A program made the translations under genes and the position numbers. Of a stretch of 64,000 nucleotides of DNA, positions 1 through 7,507 are shown piece after piece. The stretch comes from Streptomyces sp. MNU76. GTDB lineage: Bacteria; Actinomycetota; Actinomycetes; Streptomycetales; Streptomycetaceae. The stretch lies in contig NZ_JAJKLK010000029.1 in the NCBI RefSeq assembly GCF_020982545.1, forward strand, positions 124,001 to 188,000. Direction: 5' to 3'. The stretch's first letter is position 1. Every line of letters begins with the position of its first letter. Under the pieces are notes generated by a model, which worked only from the letters and a program-made list of their open reading frames with translations, ran no database searches and was not told where the DNA came from.

Positions 1-414
1 GTCGGCGGTGACGGTCGCGAGCGTCGGACGGAATGCTGCCGCCAACCGGGTGACCGGCTCCCCGTCCAGCCGCCCGGGCGTCAGCCGGACGTGGCGCACC
101 CGGGCGAGTGCCGGTGCGTCGATCCGCAGCCGCGCCGCGAACTCGTCGACGGCGCCGGGCTCTCCGGCGACCTCGCCCTCCACGTGGCCGTCGACGTCGG
201 CCACCCAGCCGCTCGGCCCGAGTGTCGAGGCGGTGCGGTACACGAAGGGCCGGAAACCGACCCCCTGGACGATCCCGTCCACGTGGAAGCGGCGCACGGT
301 GCGGCCGGCCCCGCCACGGGCGGGCGGTACGGGGGCGGTGGGGCCGCGGTGGGAGGGCCTGGGGTTTCCGCCCTCTCGATCCGCTTCCTCCGTCGCGTCG
401 GGTCGTACGGTCAT
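1..414 (-). CDS. hypF: Carbamoyltransferase HypF, N-terminal part (runs off left edge)
   Basis: Only the first 138 codons are in the window; the frame is open to base 1. After a ~39-residue extension comes an acylphosphatase domain with the signature VQGVGFRPFVYRTA, whose Arg55 is the catalytic-type arginine. That domain at the N terminus is diagnostic of HypF, which makes thiocarboxamide/cyanide ligands for the Fe of [NiFe] hydrogenases from carbamoyl phosphate with HypE. The start overlaps the stop of the upstream protease gene by ATGA, so the two are translationally coupled. The Zn-finger, YrdC-like and Kae1-like domains would lie outside the window. Free-standing acylphosphatase is less likely because the frame continues beyond domain length. 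Confidence 0.88.
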   Translation of the reverse strand, partial: MTVRPDATEEADREGGNPRPSHRGPTAPVPPARGGAGRTVRRFHVDGIVQGVGFRPFVYRTASTLGPSGWVADVDGHVEGEVAGEPGAVDEFAARLRIDAPALARVRHVRLTPGRLDGEPVTRLAAAFRPTLATVTAD

Positions 415-917
415 GGCAGCCTCCCCACCGGCGCGGCGCGATACCGCGCGATCTCGTCCCGGACCGCGTCCACGAGGGGGTCCACCGCGGCGGTGACGGC
501 GGGGGAGAGGCCGGTGCCGAGGGAATCGTCGGCACCCTCCACCGCGTAGACGACCAGACGCTCCGGCAGCCGCCCCAGGGCGCGGGCCAGCTCGACGGCC
601 TCACCGAGGCCCAGTCCGTGCGAACTGGTCGCTGTGGACCGTGTCAGGCGCTCGCCGTCGAGTTCCAGGCGGTGGACGCGCCCGGGGCTCCCGGGATGCG
701 CGTGGGCCGCGTCGACCACCACGGTGAGCCCCGCGTCCTCCCAGAGACCGATCAGCCTGGCCGGATCACCGTCACAGGTGGCGAGCACGGTGCCCGCCGG
801 CAGAGGCGGGCCACCCGCCCGCTTCCGCAGCCGGGCGATCACCTCCCAGCCCACGCCGTCGTCGCGGCGGAACTCGTTCCCGACGCCGATGACGGCGATC
901 CGGCTGCCCCTCGTCAT
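411..917 (-). CDS. Hydrogenase maturation protease (HyaD/HupD family)
   Basis: A 168-aa protein starting MTRGSRIAVIGVGNEFRRDDG. The N-terminal GxGNxxRxDDGxG motif, the central VVVDAAHA segment and the SSHGLGLGEAV motif match the nickel-dependent endopeptidases that cut the C-terminal tail of the [NiFe] hydrogenase large subunit after nickel insertion. The acidic residues and the His of SSHGLGL would bind Ni. The ATG at 917 is preferred over an in-frame start at 1070 because it has a GTGAGGA ribosome site and places the GVGN motif at the usual distance from the N terminus. It overlaps hypF by 4 nt. A hydrogenase structural operon is probably nearby, to the left. Confidence 0.87.
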   Translation of the reverse strand: MTRGSRIAVIGVGNEFRRDDGVGWEVIARLRKRAGGPPLPAGTVLATCDGDPARLIGLWEDAGLTVVVDAAHAHPGSPGRVHRLELDGERLTRSTATSSHGLGLGEAVELARALGRLPERLVVYAVEGADDSLGTGLSPAVTAAVDPLVDAVRDEIARYRAAPVGRLP

Positions 918-1047
918 GGTCCTCACCGTCCGTCGGGACGCGGCCGCTCGGCAGGGGCTGAACGGCCCGTTGCCCTGGGTTGGTCTTCCTCGTCCCGGCC
1001 GCCGGCCCGATGCGGCCGACGGCCGGGACGACGGACCGGCCCGGTCG

Positions 1048-1716
1048 TCATGGGCGCGTCCCCGGCTCACTGCCGCCCTGGTCGAGACGGAACGGCGGGT
1101 AGACGTCCGTGAGCAGCGACGTGTAGGCGGCGACCCGCAGCACCCACCGGTCCAGGCCGATCACCAGATCGAAGATGCCGCGCGGATAGACACCGGTGAA
1201 CAGCAGGGCGACCCCGGCGAAGAACGTCAGGAGCGCGATGAGCCCACCCGAGGTCCAGGTGACGTGGATGCCACCCCCGATGATGCCCAGCACCAGGTAG
1301 TGGGGGATGGCCAACAGCCACCACTTCACCAGGACCAGCCCGCGGGACAACTGCTCGGGATACGCCACGTCCAGGTGTGCCGGGTAGTCCGGCACCTCGG
1401 CGAGGGTGAAGGGCGGGTAGCGGTCGGTGCCCAGGGCGCCGTACGTGTAGAAGGCCACCCGCCAGCTCCAGCGCAGCACTCCGGTGCTGAAGTCGAACAG
1501 GGGGCGTGGATAGCGGCCGGTGAAGAGGATCGCGAAGAACGCCACGATGCCCACCACGACGAACGCCACCCACAGGAGGGCCAGGACGACGTAGTGGGGC
1601 AGCGCGAGCAGCCACTTCACGAGCCACAGCCAGCGGGACAGCTGCGGATCACAGGTCGCGGTCAGCCGGACCGGCTGGAGGGGGCGCACACTCGGCGGGG
1701 CTGTTTCCGATGTCAT
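1048..1716 (-). CDS. DUF4389 membrane protein
   Basis: A 222-aa integral membrane protein built as two related halves. Each half has hydrophobic segments followed by a YPRxxFDF motif and a conserved tail (GRYPRPLFDFSTGVLRW in the first, GVYPRGIFDLVIGLDRW in the second), each ending in a YPPF tetrapeptide. This duplicated pattern matches DUF4389 (PF14333), common in actinobacteria and of unknown function. The ATG at 1716 follows a GGAAAGGACC ribosome site. It sits between the hydrogenase protease and a small membrane protein on the same strand, with gaps of 50-130 bp. Biochemical role unknown. Confidence 0.8.
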   Translation of the reverse strand: MTSETAPPSVRPLQPVRLTATCDPQLSRWLWLVKWLLALPHYVVLALLWVAFVVVGIVAFFAILFTGRYPRPLFDFSTGVLRWSWRVAFYTYGALGTDRYPPFTLAEVPDYPAHLDVAYPEQLSRGLVLVKWWLLAIPHYLVLGIIGGGIHVTWTSGGLIALLTFFAGVALLFTGVYPRGIFDLVIGLDRWVLRVAAYTSLLTDVYPPFRLDQGGSEPGTRP

Positions 1717-1767
1717 GGTTCTCGGGTCCTTTCCCAGCTGTTCTCGGTCCCCCCGGCACTGCGCTGA

Positions 1768-1992
1768 TCACTGCCGGTAGTGGCGATGGTCGTCGTGTTC
1801 GCCGATGTAGTGGCGCTCCTCCAGGACCACCTCGCGTTCACCGGGCCGCCGGACGACACCGGGGGTGCCCAGGAAGGCGATGAGCCCGAGGAAGCCGAAC
1901 GCCATCAGGACGAAGCCGACGACGAGCGAGCTGTAACCGAAGACCAGGCAGGCACCGAGCACCGCCGCGCCGATCAGAATGAACGGGATCAT
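1768..1992 (-). CDS. Small two-helix membrane protein (DUF6458-like)
   Basis: 74 aa starting MIPFILIGAAVLGACLVF, with two hydrophobic helices (about residues 2-20 and 24-42) and a charged C-terminal tail rich in Arg, Glu and His. The ATG at 1992 has a near-perfect GGAGGAG ribosome site, so it is preferred over upstream in-frame starts. The shape resembles small actinobacterial membrane proteins of the DUF6458 type, but that assignment is tentative. It is transcribed away from the USP gene at 2431, with a DosR-like palindrome between them. Function unknown. Confidence 0.65.
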   Translation of the reverse strand: MIPFILIGAAVLGACLVFGYSSLVVGFVLMAFGFLGLIAFLGTPGVVRRPGEREVVLEERHYIGEHDDHRHYRQ

Positions 1993-2430
1993 GATCTCCT
2001 CCTGCTGCGGCCCCGGGCCTTCTCCGGGCAGAGAGGAACCCTGGAGCGGACGGGCCCCGCCGTCGTCCGGCGGCGGCGCCCGTCCCGGGTCGGCTCCTCG
2101 CTTCCAGCCTCGGCGGGTCGGGGCCCCGTTCCCAGGGGCTGAACGGGTACCCGAGCGGGGCCGCTCGTCCCTCGACACCGGCGATCGGCCGACGGACCGG
2201 CGAGCGGCCGACTGACACCGGGGGTCGGTCGGCGACGCCGACGGCCGGCCCGGAGTCTCGCCCAGCCCGGGGCCCGGCGGGCTTGGGCCGGTCGGCCCCG
2301 CACGCAGACCTGGCGGCCCATGCCCACGGAACCCGACACGGCACGACGCTGAGGGTGACGAGTCGACCGCGAGCCGACCGGGACGAGTGAATCGAATGGG
2401 CGAGTGGATCGAATAGGGGAGGGACACATC
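1993..2430. other. Divergent intergenic region with a DosR-box-like palindrome
   Basis: No convincing gene on either strand. It separates the small membrane protein (leftward) from the first USP gene (rightward). It holds a palindrome matching GGGNC-N4-GNCCC at 2158-2171 and a weaker one at 2120-2133. A ggggaggga ribosome site precedes the USP start. Confidence 0.6.
2158..2171. promoter_or_regulatory. DosR/OsdR-like box
   Basis: GGGCCGCTCGTCCC fits the core GGGNC-N4-GNCCC of DosR/DevR-type boxes at all eight fixed positions. It lies 260 bp before the USP start and 166 bp before the start of the divergent membrane-protein gene. Such a degenerate core occurs by chance in GC-rich DNA, so this is a candidate only. 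Confidence 0.4.
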
Positions 2431-3333
2431 ATGCTTCCGCCAGTGGTCGCCGGTGTGGACGGATCGGTGCAGAGCCTGGCCGCCGCGGAGTGGGCGGCGC
2501 GCGAGGCCGCCCTCCGGGGGCGCGCCCTTCGTCTAGTACACGCCTGGAACTGGCAACCCCGCTCCTCGGAGGGCGAGGGCGAGCACGCCGTTCAGCGGTA
2601 CCTGGGTCGACGGATCCTGCGCCAGGCGGAGGATCGGGTCCGTGCCGGGTGCCCCACGGTGCGCCTGACCGACGAGCAGGCCGAGGGCCCGGCCACCACG
2701 GCCTTGCTGAGGGCCGCGGAGCAGGCCGAGCTGCTCGTGCTGGGCTCGCGAGGACTGAGCGGTTTCACGGGCTTCCTGGTCGGTTCCGTCGCCCTGGGCG
2801 TGGTCGCGAAGGCCACCCGCCCCGTCGTCCTCGTACGGGCCGAGGAACAGGCCGCGGGCGAGCGTCCGCCCGGGGCGGACGGCGGCGCGTCGGCCCTCAC
2901 CGGCCACGGGGACGTGGTGCTGGGCCTCGACCTCAACGATCCGTGCGACGAGGTGATCGAGTTCGCGTTCGAGGCGGCTCGGCTGCGCCACGCCCGTCTG
3001 CGGGTCGTGCACGCTTGGCAGACCCCGTCCGCGATCTCTCTGGGACCCGGGGACGTGGGCCTGGTGGACGAGGTGCTCCAGGGGCAGGAGTGGCAGGGGT
3101 TCATGTCCGCGGTGCTGCAGACGTGGCGGGACAAGTACCCCGGGACGACCGCGCTGGAGACCGTGGCCGAGGGCAGGGCCGCGACCACGCTGGTCCGTGC
3201 CGCCTCGGCGGCGAGCCTCCTCGTCGTGGGCCACCGCCTGACGGACCGGCCGACGTTCCCGCGCATCGGACCGGTCACCCACGCCGCCGTCCATCGGGTG
3301 ACCTGCCCGGTGGCCGTCGTCCCCCACGGGTGA
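2431..3333 (+). CDS. Universal stress protein, two UspA domains
   Basis: A 300-aa tandem USP starting MLPPVVAGVDGSVQSLAAAE. Domain 1 (about residues 3-145) carries the ATP-binding pattern GSRGLSG...GFLVGSVA before PVVLV. Domain 2 (about 160-298) keeps the fold but its loop (GHRLTDRP) has lost the glycine-rich motif, so only the first half is likely to bind ATP. ATG at 2431 follows a GGGGAGGGA site. USPs of this architecture are strongly induced by hypoxia and nitric oxide through DosR in mycobacteria and OsdR in Streptomyces coelicolor. First of six two-domain USPs in the window; a DosR-like box lies upstream. Confidence 0.92.
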   Translation: MLPPVVAGVDGSVQSLAAAEWAAREAALRGRALRLVHAWNWQPRSSEGEGEHAVQRYLGRRILRQAEDRVRAGCPTVRLTDEQAEGPATTALLRAAEQAELLVLGSRGLSGFTGFLVGSVALGVVAKATRPVVLVRAEEQAAGERPPGADGGASALTGHGDVVLGLDLNDPCDEVIEFAFEAARLRHARLRVVHAWQTPSAISLGPGDVGLVDEVLQGQEWQGFMSAVLQTWRDKYPGTTALETVAEGRAATTLVRAASAASLLVVGHRLTDRPTFPRIGPVTHAAVHRVTCPVAVVPHG

Positions 3334-3364
3334 GCCACGCGCGGTGTCCGCGGGTCTCGCGGTG

Positions 3365-3769
3365 TCAGCTTCCGGCGTCTCCCTTCCCGAGCGAGGCCAG
3401 GGCGGCGTCGAGGCGGCGGGTGGCTTCCTCGGCGACGGGACGGAGGGCATCGAGTTCGGTCAGGGCGACCATGGTGTTCGGATCGAGGACCTGTACGGCG
3501 GTGTGGTCGCCGTCGCGGCGGACCACGACGTTGCAGGGCAGCAGCAGGCCGATGGAGCGGTCGGTGTCCAGGGCCCGGTGGGCGAGGGAGGGATTGCAGG
3601 CGCCCAGGATGACGTAGTCCTCCATGTCGTGGTCCAGCTTGGCCTTCAGAGTGGCCGTGACGTCGATCTCGGTGAGGATGCCGAAGCCCTGCTCGGCGAG
3701 GGCGTCGCGCACCAGGCCGACGGCGGTGGTGAAGTCGACGTCGAGGTTCACGGTGCGGTCGTAGCGCAT
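3365..3769 (-). CDS. DUF302 domain protein
   Basis: 134 aa, essentially one DUF302 domain. It starts MRYDRTVNLDVDFTTAVGLV and contains the family hallmarks LGACNPSLAHRAL and LLLPCNVVVR, followed by the DPNTMVAL segment. DUF302 proteins are small and soluble; their role is unsettled, though many sit with sulfur- or metal-responsive genes. ATG at 3769 is chosen because the domain begins right there. Immediately upstream (3811-3834) are palindromes of the type bound by CsoR/CstR repressors, and the repressor gene itself lies 440 bp away on the same strand, so control by that protein is likely. Confidence 0.85.
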   Translation of the reverse strand: MRYDRTVNLDVDFTTAVGLVRDALAEQGFGILTEIDVTATLKAKLDHDMEDYVILGACNPSLAHRALDTDRSIGLLLPCNVVVRRDGDHTAVQVLDPNTMVALTELDALRPVAEEATRRLDAALASLGKGDAGS

Positions 3770-4207
3770 GGCGATGGTCTGCCCTTCGGTCGTCTCGCCC
3801 GGTCGGGAAATACCCCCTGGGGTACCCAGGGTACTCCCGGGCGTACAGCTGCCGAGAACGATGCGCGCCCGCGGTCGCACATGCGTGAGGAGCGATGCGC
3901 GACGGTGGGGGAGGGTGACGGTGGGGAGAGGGCGGTCGACCTGCGTGAGCCGTGTCGCCGGGCGGGTGCCGGGCACGTGCGGCGGGCGGCCGAGTGGGCT
4001 GTCGGCTGTGCGGGGTCGCCCGGGGTGCGGCGCGCGTGGCGCCGCCGCCCCGGGCGGGGCAGGGCGCCTCACCCCGTTTCCGGTGTCCGGGGGTGCGGAG
4101 TGGTCCGATGCATGAGTGGCCCGCGCGCCGGGAGTGCCGTCCGGGGGTGGACCCGTGCGTGCGGACGGGGCCACCCCGCCGCGCAAGCCGGCCGGTGGCG
4201 AGGGTGC
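3770..4207. other. Intergenic region between DUF302 and csoR-like genes
   Basis: About 440 bp with no credible coding region on either strand. The part next to the DUF302 start (3805-3845) holds clustered TACCC/GGGTA palindromes. Nothing recognisable is seen in the rest. Confidence 0.55.
3811..3834. promoter_or_regulatory. CsoR/CstR-type operator cluster upstream of DUF302 gene
   Basis: TACCCCCTGGGGTA (3811-3824) overlaps a second palindrome, GTACCCAGGGTAC (3822-3834). Related palindromes lie upstream of the repressor gene (4514-4527, 4581-4594) and of the aminotransferase gene (6527-6542). The shared ATACCC/GGGTAT half-sites match known CsoR/CstR operators. Confidence 0.6.
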
Positions 4208-4501
4208 TCAGGCCAGGGACAGGAAGAGCTTCTCGAGGCGGGCGCGCGTCTGCTCGGTGGCCTCGCCGTCGCGGCGGCCCGACTCGATGTCGGTCACGCA
4301 CTGCTGGAGGCCCGTCGCGATGATCGCGAAACCGGCCCGGTCCAGCGCGCGGGAGGCGGCCGCGAGTTGAGTGATGACGTCCTCGCAGTCCCGTCCCTCC
4401 TCGATCATCCGGATCACGCCGGAGATCTGGCCCTGCGCGCGGCGCAGCCGGTTCAGGACGGTCCGCAGGTCCGCACCCTCGAGCTCCAAGTTCACGATCA
4501 C
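4208..4501 (-). CDS. CsoR/CstR (DUF156) family repressor
   Basis: A 97-aa all-helical regulator of the DUF156 family, starting MIVNLELEGADLRTVLNRLR. Canonical Cu(I)-sensing CsoR uses Cys-His-Cys. Here Cys39 (GRDCED) and Cys68 (LQQC) have the right spacing, but the position four residues before Cys68 is Gly64, not His. A dithiol without the His is the pattern of CstR-type persulfide sensors, so reactive-sulfur sensing fits better than copper sensing; this is inference. Two operator-like palindromes precede its start, implying autoregulation. Probable targets are the DUF302 gene and the cysteine-desulfurase-like gene on either side. Confidence 0.85.
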   Translation of the reverse strand: MIVNLELEGADLRTVLNRLRRAQGQISGVIRMIEEGRDCEDVITQLAAASRALDRAGFAIIATGLQQCVTDIESGRRDGEATEQTRARLEKLFLSLA

Positions 4502-4513
4502 TCCTTGCGTAAT

Positions 4514-4527
4514 ACCCCTGGGGGTAC
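4514..4527. promoter_or_regulatory. CsoR/CstR-type operator upstream of its own gene
   Basis: TACCCCTGGGGGTA, an imperfect palindrome 13 bp upstream of the repressor ATG (4501). It would overlap the promoter or 5' leader, consistent with autorepression. Confidence 0.6.
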
Positions 4528-4580
4528 CCTACGTCCCGATTCGGGTGGGTGTCGACCAGCAGTGGTTCACACGCCGACGG

Positions 4581-4594
4581 ATACCCCGGGGGCA
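4581..4594. promoter_or_regulatory. Second CsoR/CstR-like site upstream of repressor gene
   Basis: ATACCCCGGGGGCA, a weaker copy with half-site ATACCCC followed by GGGGGCAT. It lies between the aminotransferase stop (4609) and the repressor start. Confidence 0.45.
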
Positions 4595-4608
4595 TCCGGC
4601 CGCCTGCT

Positions 4609-6301
4609 TCAACCGGTGCCGGCGCGGCTTTGTTCCAGGCAGACGGGCGGCAGCGGGAACCAGCGCATGTGCTCGAAGCCGGCCGGCAGTCCGGTGGGAC
4701 CGTCGTCGACGGGGGCGGGCTGGGCCGCCAGCACTGCACGGGCGTCTTCGAGTTGTCCGGCCAGCGCTTCCTCGCCCAGTCGGCGGTGCCGGGGGGCCGG
4801 GGCGACGATCGGCCCGTCGGCGTCGAAGCGCAGGTCGGTCAGCCGCAGCGGGGACGCGGTCGGGCCGCTGCGGTGGTGCCACTGTCCGGTGTGCGGGTCG
4901 AAGCGGTAGTCCCGCAGGAGCCGGTGCCCCTGTGCGGCGACCAGGCCCACGGCGTCGACGAGGTAGTCGCGGACGGTGTCGCTGATGAAGTAGTTGAAGT
5001 TGAGGCGTGTCCAGCCGGGCTTGATGCCCTCGCAGCCGTGCACGACCTCGTCGAGCAGTGCGTGGGAGGTGGCGGCGTCGATGGCCAGCAGTCTGTGTCC
5101 GTAGGGGCCGGCGCAGGAGCAGCCGCCGCGGGCCTGTATCCCGAAGAGGTCGTTGAGGAGGGCGACGACGTAGTTGTGGTGCAGATAGCCGAGCTCGCCG
5201 TGCCTGATGCGGAAGGAGACGATGGGCAGGCGGCGGGCGTGACGATTCCCGAGGACCTCGATACCGGGCGCGCGGTCCCAGTGCGCGAGCGCGTGGCGAC
5301 AGTGGCGCTCCTCGGCGGCCTGGACGGCGTCCGCCCCGACGGCCTGTTTGAGGGCGAAGACCAGTCCGGCCCGGATGGACTCGATGATCGCCGGGGTGCC
5401 GCCCTCCTCGCGGGCCACAGGGTCGTCGAGGTAGCGATGGGCGAGCGGATCGACGAAGGAGACCGTGCCGCCGCCGGGCACGGTGGGCACCTGGTTGCGC
5501 ACGAGTTCCCGCCGCACGACGAGGACGCCCGGGGTCTGCGGACCGCCGACGAACTTGTGCGGGGACAGGAACAGCGCGTCCTTGTGGTCCCCGGCGCCGG
5601 GGGTGCTTTCGGCCATCCGGATCGGGATGTACGGCCCCGCCGCCGCGTAGTCCCAGAAGGACAGCGCGCCGTGGGCGTGCAACAGGCGCGCGATGCGGTC
5701 GGTGTCGGTGAGGATGCCGGTGACGTTGGAGGCGGCGGAGAAGCTGCCGATGAGCAGCGGGCGGTCGGCGTGGCGCCGCAGTTCCGCTTCGAGCCGGGCG
5801 AGGTCGATGTGACCGTCGGGATCCTCGTCGATCACCACCACGTCGGCGACGGACTCGCGCCACGGCAGTTCGTTGGAGTGGTGTTCGTACGGTCCGACGA
5901 ACACCACGGGCCGCCGGGCCCGCAGGGGGCGGTCCGGACGCCGCAACTCCATGATGCCGACCAGCTTGTTGACCGCCGCGGTGGCACCGGAGCCGCAGAA
6001 GACGACGAGATCGTCCTCGGTGCCGCCGACCGCCTCGTGGATGATCCGGCGGGCCCTCGCGCAGCCGGGTGGTCTGCGCCCCGGTGCTGGAACTCTCCGT
6101 GTGGGTGTTGCCGTAGCGCGGCAGCACCTGCTCGCGCACGAAGTCCTCGATGAAGTCGAGCGAGCGGCCGGACGCCGTGTAGTCGGCGTAGACGATCCGC
6201 TTCGGTCCGTAGGGGCCCTCCAGGACCTCGTCGTCGCCGATGAGGCCGCGGCGGACGCGATCCAGCAGCGTGGGTGGGGCGGCGGCCGCGGGCCGGTTCA
6301 T
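4609..6301 (-). pseudogene. Class V aminotransferase / cysteine desulfurase-like gene with a frameshift
   Basis: The PLP-enzyme sequence is split over two frames. Residues from MNRPAAAAPPTLLDRV to TGAQTTRLRE read from 6301. The protein then continues in another frame with ARRIIHEAVGGTEDDLVVFC and runs to the stop at 4609. The break is at about 6051-6057 (GAGGGCCCGCC in coding sense), equal to one extra G or two missing bases. The PLP lysine lies in LFLSPHKFVGG, and a Cys loop (ARGGCSCAGPYG) fits a cysteine-desulfurase/selenocysteine-lyase fold. Repaired length is about 560 aa. It sits with a CstR-like repressor and has an operator-like site upstream, suggesting sulfur handling. Sequencing error is possible because everything after the break is well preserved. 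Confidence 0.75.
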
Positions 6302-6526
6302 GACTCCGGCTCCTCGATGGCCCCGGCCGTCCGGCGGGCGGTCGCGCGGCCCGGGATGTCCCTCCGCCGTTGCCGGCCGAGGCTCTGGGGTGTGCTCGCG
6401 GTCATGGCCGGGCCCTTCTCGCTCGTGTCCACCGCTCGGGGATTCGATCGACCGCGGGGGCGGGGGGAGCGGTGGCCGTCGGCGTGGGCGGACCGGCCGA
6501 CCCTCGTGCCCGCCTCCGCGGGTGAT

Positions 6527-6542
6527 ATACCCTGCCGGGTAT
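6527..6542. promoter_or_regulatory. CsoR/CstR-type operator upstream of aminotransferase gene
   Basis: ATACCCTGCCGGGTAT has perfect ATACCC/GGGTAT half-sites around a 4-bp spacer, 226 bp upstream of the desulfurase-like start. It shares half-sites with the sites at 3811, 4514 and 4581. Confidence 0.55.
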
Positions 6543-6738
6543 TTTATCAGGATGCGTGCGAGGCGTCAGTGGGACTCCGGGGTGAGGGCGCCCGGCGAGG
6601 TCATCTCCCGCACGACGGTGGAGACATGGGCGCACGCATCGTCATCCCTGTTGTTCGTGCCGTTCGGCCTCACGCAGCCGGCGCACCTCGTGCGGTCGCG
6701 TCCGTGCCAGTCGAACCCCCGCGGGCGACCGGGGCGCG

Positions 6739-6762
6739 TATCGAGTCGTGATCATCGGGCGG
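6739..6762. repeat. Left copy of a 24-bp direct repeat flanking the two-component/MMPL module
   Basis: Core TATCGAGTCGTGATCATCGG, continuing GCGG. A second copy with two differences is at 11155-11178 in the same orientation. The module 6845-11100 lies exactly between them. Confidence 0.6.
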
Positions 6763-6844
6763 GTGAGGCACGTGGAGCCGGCGTGAGCCGACCGGTGCAC
6801 CGATGTCCTGGTGGGGACTCGTGCGACATGGCCCGGCACCCGGC

Positions 6845-7507
6845 TCAGGTTCCGGGGAGGATACGGCGCGTTTCGTAGGCCCACATCGCGATCTCGACCC
6901 GGTTGCGGGCACCGAGTTTGGCCATCAGGCTGGCCAGATGTGTCTTCACCGTGCTGAGGCTGATGTGCAGCGCATCGGCGATCTCGGTGTTGGTCAGCCC
7001 GCGAGCGACGGCCAGGAGCACCTGCTCCTCGCGGGCGGTGACGGGGGAGACCGGCTGGGCCGCGGGCCGGCCGGCGGGCAGGTCCGCGAACGCCTGGAGC
7101 AGACGGACGGTGACGCTGGGTGCGATGAGCGCCTCACCGTCGGACGCCGACCGAACGGCCTGTGCCAGAAGGTCCGGTCCCGTGTCCTTGAGGAGGAATC
7201 CGCGGGCGCCGGCACGGAGTGAACCGTAGACGTACTCGTCGAGGTCGAACGTGGTGATGACGACCACGGCCAGCGGGTCGGCGACGCCCGGGCCGGCGAC
7301 CAGCCGGGTGGCCTCGAGCCCGTCGAGTACGGGCATGCGGATGTCGAACAGGCAGACGTCCGGGCGTAGTTCGCGGGCCTGACGTACCGCCTCCCGCCCG
7401 TCGGCGGCCTCGCCGACCACCTCGATTCCGGGCTGGGCGTTCAGCATGATCCGCAACCCGGTGCGGATGATCGCCTGGTCGTCAGCGACGAGGACGCGAA
7501 TGGACAC
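6845..7507 (-). CDS. NarL/FixJ-family response regulator
   Basis: 220 aa. The receiver domain (1-120) has the acidic pair in VLVADDQA, the phosphoacceptor Asp in CLFDIRMPVLDG, and the Lys in FLLKDT. The LuxR-type helix-turn-helix (about 155-215) includes LTNTEIADALHISLSTVK. The start is the GTG at 7507 after GAGGAGCGAGAG; an upstream in-frame ATG at 7546 lies deeper in the kinase gene and is less likely. It overlaps the 3' end of the sensor kinase gene by 26 nt. Likely target: the divergent MMPL exporter gene at 8830. Confidence 0.93.
   Translation of the reverse strand: MSIRVLVADDQAIIRTGLRIMLNAQPGIEVVGEAADGREAVRQARELRPDVCLFDIRMPVLDGLEATRLVAGPGVADPLAVVVITTFDLDEYVYGSLRAGARGFLLKDTGPDLLAQAVRSASDGEALIAPSVTVRLLQAFADLPAGRPAAQPVSPVTAREEQVLLAVARGLTNTEIADALHISLSTVKTHLASLMAKLGARNRVEIAMWAYETRRILPGT

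Larger units (their letters stand above)
6302..6844. other. Intergenic region upstream of the desulfurase-like gene
   Basis: About 540 bp without a supportable gene. It contains an ATACCC-GGGTAT operator-like palindrome (6527-6542), a short AT-rich patch (ATTTTATC) beside it that may be promoter, and the left copy of a direct repeat (6739-6762). Confidence 0.55.

Noticed and set aside
3846..4207. A small plus-strand gene in the gap before the csoR-like gene
   Set aside because: Frames are Arg/Gly-rich, without ribosome site or domain.
4208..4501. Classical copper-sensing CsoR
   Set aside because: The metal-binding His is Gly64; copper sensing is not excluded but is not supported.
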